In this document: positions 6,065 through 8,627 of the stretch, piece after piece | How positions within the stretch are numbered: the stretch's first letter is position 1 | Layout: each line of letters opens with the position of its first letter | Assembly: GCA_021776755.1 (NCBI GenBank) | Contig: JAJFFI010000220.1 | Coordinates: 1-8,627 of the forward strand | Length of the DNA stretch: 8,627 nt | Source: Alphaproteobacteria bacterium | Lineage (GTDB): Bacteria > Pseudomonadota > Alphaproteobacteria > JAJFFI01 | Direction: 5' to 3' | Notes under the pieces: generated by a model | What the model was told of the DNA's origin: nothing | Databases searched by the model: none | What the model saw: the letters and a program-made list of their open reading frames with translations, nothing else | Position numbers and translations under genes: made by a program

Positions 6065-6067
6065 GCC

Positions 6068-6829
6068 TCAGCTCGGCTGCATTCGAATAGCGCCGTCGAG
6101 GCGGATCGTCTCACCGTTGATCATCGCGTTCTCGATGATGTGCCGGCACAGCCGGCCGAACTCTTCCGGCAGTCCGAAGCGGCGGGGGAAGGGCACGGTC
6201 GCGGCGAGGCTGTCCTGCACGTCCTGCGGCATCCCGAGCAGCAAGGGCGTTCCGAAGAGCCCCGGCGCGATGGCGTTCACGCGCACCCCGTAACGGGCGA
6301 ACTCGCGGGCGGCGGGCAGGGTCAAGCCGACAATGCCGCCTTTCGACGACGCATAGGCCGCCTGCCCGATCTGCCCTTCATAGGCTGCGATCGAGGCGGT
6401 CGAGATAATGACCCCGCGCTCGCCGCCGTCATCGGCGTCGCTCTCGATCATGCCGGCGGCCGCGACCCGCATGCAGTTGAAGCTGCCGATCAGGTTGACC
6501 TCGATCACCTTGCGGTAGTCGTCGAGCGGCATCGGACCATCGCGCCCGACGATCTTCTTGGCCGGACCAATGCCGGCGCAGTTGATCAGAATGCGCGCCG
6601 TGCCGTGAGCGTCCGCCGCGGACTTGACCGCGTCCTCGACATTCTTCGCGTCGGCCACATCGACCTTGAACGCGGTGCCGCCGATGTCCTTCGCGACGGC
6701 TTCTGCGCCGTCCATGTTGACGTCGAAAATCGCGACCATCGCGCCGGCATCCGCCAGCACTTTCGCGGTCGCGGCCCCCAGTCCCGATCCGCCGCCGGTG
6801 ACGATGGCGGCTTGTCCCTTGATGTCCAT
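6068..6829 (-). CDS. 3-hydroxyacyl-CoA dehydrogenase, SDR family (HSD17B10-like)
   Basis: A 253-residue short-chain dehydrogenase expected to oxidise (S)-3-hydroxyacyl-CoA to 3-oxoacyl-CoA with NAD. Features in order: nucleotide-binding TGGGSGLG at 11-18, Asp36 at the end of the second strand (NAD rather than NADP preference), NCAG at 83-86, Asn112, catalytic Ser146, Tyr159 and Lys163 (YASSK), and APGLFGTPLL at 188-197. The C-terminus VPFPRRFGLPEEFGRL then NGETIRLDGAIRM closely resembles the type II 3-hydroxyacyl-CoA dehydrogenase/HSD10 subgroup, which separates it from generic SDRs. The ATG at 6827-6829 has AGAGGG just upstream; an earlier in-frame ATG at 6868 adds 13 unlike residues. It follows the transporter gene by 90 bases on the same strand. 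Other HSD10 relatives act on steroids or 2-methyl-3-hydroxybutyryl-CoA, so substrate range is open. Confidence 0.92.
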   Translation of the reverse strand: MDIKGQAAIVTGGGSGLGAATAKVLADAGAMVAIFDVNMDGAEAVAKDIGGTAFKVDVADAKNVEDAVKSAADAHGTARILINCAGIGPAKKIVGRDGPMPLDDYRKVIEVNLIGSFNCMRVAAAGMIESDADDGGERGVIISTASIAAYEGQIGQAAYASSKGGIVGLTLPAAREFARYGVRVNAIAPGLFGTPLLLGMPQDVQDSLAATVPFPRRFGLPEEFGRLCRHIIENAMINGETIRLDGAIRMQPS

Positions 6830-6855
6830 GTGGCCCTCTTGAAGTCGTGCGAATG

Positions 6856-6917
6856 TTCCGTCCGGCATTTAGCAGGCGGCGCGGACGGCGTCCATCCTGC
6901 CCCGAAACAGGACGGAA
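6856..6917. terminator. Inverted repeats between transporter and dehydrogenase genes
   Basis: The 90-base gap between two minus-strand genes holds perfect eight-base arms TTCCGTCC (6856-6863) and GGACGGAA (6910-6917), 46 bases apart. Inside lie a TCCTG/CAGGA pair just after the transporter stop (in minus-strand direction) and a short GGACG-G-CGTCC dyad. Together they could fold into a branched hairpin after the transporter gene and reduce read-through. There is no T-tract, so this is not a canonical intrinsic terminator and the call is tentative. Confidence 0.3.
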
Positions 6918-6919
6918 GG

Positions 6920-7858
6920 TCAGTGGCCGTCGCGGGTTCGCTTGGCTTCCGCCGCTGGACGGACCGCCGTGGGCGAACGGGCCTCGCGATAGGTGATATA
7001 GGCCGAGGCCCCGAAGATCACCGCCGCCCCGGCCCAGGTCCAGAGGTCGGCGGTCTCGTCGAAAAACACCCAGGCGAGCGCGGCGACGAAGGGCAGGCGC
7101 AGGAAATCGAACGGCATCACGGCCGAGGCGTCCGCGACCTTGAACGCACGGGTCAGGAACTGATGCCCCAGCGTCGCGAGCCCGCCCAGTCCGATCAGCC
7201 AGGGCCAGACATGCAACTCCGGCGTCGTCCAGACGAAGATCGCGGCCACCAGCGACATCGGCGTGAGATAGATCACCATGTAGGTGACGATCGCATCCGT
7301 GGGCTCGGTCTTCGACAGGCTCTTGATCGCGATCACCGAGGCGGCCATGGCGAGCGCCGAGACCAACACTGCCGTGGCCGCGAGTGTTACGTCCTCGAAG
7401 CCCGGGCGGAGGATGATGACCACACCGAGAAAACCGACCACGGTCGCGGTCCAGCGCCGGGCCCGCACGGTTTCGTGCAGAACCATCGCCGCCAGCACAG
7501 TTGCAAAGATCGGTGTCGTGAACGACAGCGCAACCGCCTCGGCCATGGGCATCACCGTGATCGCCCAGAACCAGCACAGCATCGCGAGGATACCGAGCAG
7601 GCCGCGTACCGTGTAGAGCCCGATCCGTTTGGTCTTGAGCGCGCCAAGCCCGGTCTTTGCGAGCCACGGCAGCATGAAGGCAAGCCCGAAGAGATTCCGG
7701 AAAAACGCGATCTCGAAGGCGTGCAGCGCCTCGACCGCATTGAGATGGCGGATGATCCCGATCATGCCCGCAAAGCACAGCGACGCGGCCGTCATGAGAA
7801 GGGCGCCCCGGATTGGCGCCGGTAGCGCCCTGAAATGCTTGACTGCGGTTTCACCCAT
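6920..7858 (-). CDS. DMT superfamily transporter with two EamA domains
   Basis: An inner-membrane protein of 312 residues with about ten hydrophobic helices and two homologous EamA halves, roughly residues 19-150 and 161-290, typical in length for the drug/metabolite transporter superfamily. Supporting segments include RGALLMTAASLCFAGM near 17-32, EIAFFRNLFGLAFMLPWL near 49-66 (start of helix 2, with the common FxRN pattern), ALSFTTPIFATVLAAMVLHE near 110-129 and FDFLRLPFVAALAWVFFDE near 250-268 (the same helix of the second half). The tail after residue 290 is hydrophilic and cytoplasmic. Substrates in this family range from amino acids to riboflavin and are not predictable here. The ATG at 7856-7858 is preferred because it starts just before the first helix; a GTG at 7897 would add 13 residues. 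Neither has a good Shine-Dalgarno. Confidence 0.88.
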   Translation of the reverse strand: MGETAVKHFRALPAPIRGALLMTAASLCFAGMIGIIRHLNAVEALHAFEIAFFRNLFGLAFMLPWLAKTGLGALKTKRIGLYTVRGLLGILAMLCWFWAITVMPMAEAVALSFTTPIFATVLAAMVLHETVRARRWTATVVGFLGVVIILRPGFEDVTLAATAVLVSALAMAASVIAIKSLSKTEPTDAIVTYMVIYLTPMSLVAAIFVWTTPELHVWPWLIGLGGLATLGHQFLTRAFKVADASAVMPFDFLRLPFVAALAWVFFDETADLWTWAGAAVIFGASAYITYREARSPTAVRPAAEAKRTRDGH

Positions 7859-8037
7859 GACATGGGCAATATAGGTCGCCGGGCGGAAACCGGCCACCCG
7901 GTCCGGCGCAACCGTCGGTCCCGCGAGACGCAGGTCTTGCCGGGCGCCTGTCTGAGTGGACGCGGCATCTGGAAACCATCCCGCAAATGCGCTAGTGACT
8001 CGGCCTGTCCCGATTTCCAGTCATCCGGAGAAAGCCT
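7859..8037. promoter_or_regulatory. Divergent promoter region between transporter and acetoacetyl-CoA synthetase genes
   Basis: This 179-base spacer separates two divergent genes and must carry promoters for both, unless the transporter starts at the GTG at 7897. GC-rich short dyads (CCGGG near 7879 with CCCGG near 7897) are present but ordinary for this base composition. I cannot point to a convincing -35/-10 pair. The right end carries the GGAG of the synthetase gene. Confidence 0.35.
8027..8030 (+). promoter_or_regulatory. Ribosome binding site fixing the GTG start of acetoacetyl-CoA synthetase
   Basis: GGAG lies 7 bases before the GTG at 8038, and the family-like N-terminus begins right after that codon. 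This supports GTG initiation over the next in-frame ATG at 8101, which would remove the conserved PLWEPS segment. Confidence 0.7.

Positions 8038-8627
<590 letters not shown>

Noticed and set aside
6429..7778. A 449-codon open frame on the minus strand spanning the transporter and dehydrogenase genes in another frame
   Set aside because: It crosses two real genes out of frame and has shadow-type composition (Arg/Gly/Ala rich) with no recognisable domain.
6140..7825. A 561-codon open frame on the plus strand, opposite the dehydrogenase and transporter genes
   Set aside because: It is antisense to two genes with clear family motifs. Its product is rich in Arg, Gly, His and Asp with no domain-like pattern, as expected from a shadow frame in GC-rich DNA.

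Overview
The window is GC-rich, densely coded chromosomal DNA. Codon use and gene content (RidA, PF06262-type metallopeptidase, pterin carbinolamine dehydratase, HSD10-like SDR, acetoacetyl-CoA synthetase) suggest an alphaproteobacterium, perhaps Rhodospirillales-like; this is an inference from gene style, not a database match. I see no tRNA, rRNA, CRISPR array, transposase or phage gene, and no gene-free stretch longer than 300 bases.

Layout, left to right. On the minus strand lies a class I/II PLP aminotransferase (cut by the left edge) preceded by a RidA-family enamine/imine deaminase. Divergent from these, on the plus strand, is a two-gene unit: a CaiC-like acyl-CoA ligase and a crotonase-fold enoyl-CoA hydratase/isomerase. 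A 104-base inverted repeat follows, separating that unit from a convergent minus-strand pair (MaoC hydratase, preceded by a zincin metallopeptidase). Divergent from the metallopeptidase is a plus-strand pair: pterin-4a-carbinolamine dehydratase and a membrane-anchored Sel1-repeat protein. The Sel1 gene meets, tail to tail with only 3 bases between, a minus-strand NAD-dependent 3-hydroxyacyl-CoA dehydrogenase of the SDR class, itself preceded by an EamA/DMT membrane transporter. At the right edge a plus-strand acetoacetyl-CoA synthetase begins and runs out of the window.

Working together: five products (acyl-CoA ligase, crotonase, MaoC hydratase, 3-hydroxyacyl-CoA dehydrogenase, acetoacetyl-CoA synthetase) act on acyl-CoA thioesters and could supply activation, hydration and oxidation steps of a beta-oxidation-like route for a carboxylic acid whose identity the sequence does not reveal. 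RidA next to a PLP enzyme is consistent with clearing reactive enamine/imine by-products. The remaining genes look like ordinary housekeeping or accessory functions.

I did not find a convincing new system. The points most worth a second look are the two-copy inverted repeat at 4107-4210, the atypical segment after the second catalytic Glu of the crotonase, a possible leaderless start for the acyl-CoA ligase, and several small dyads in intergenic regions.
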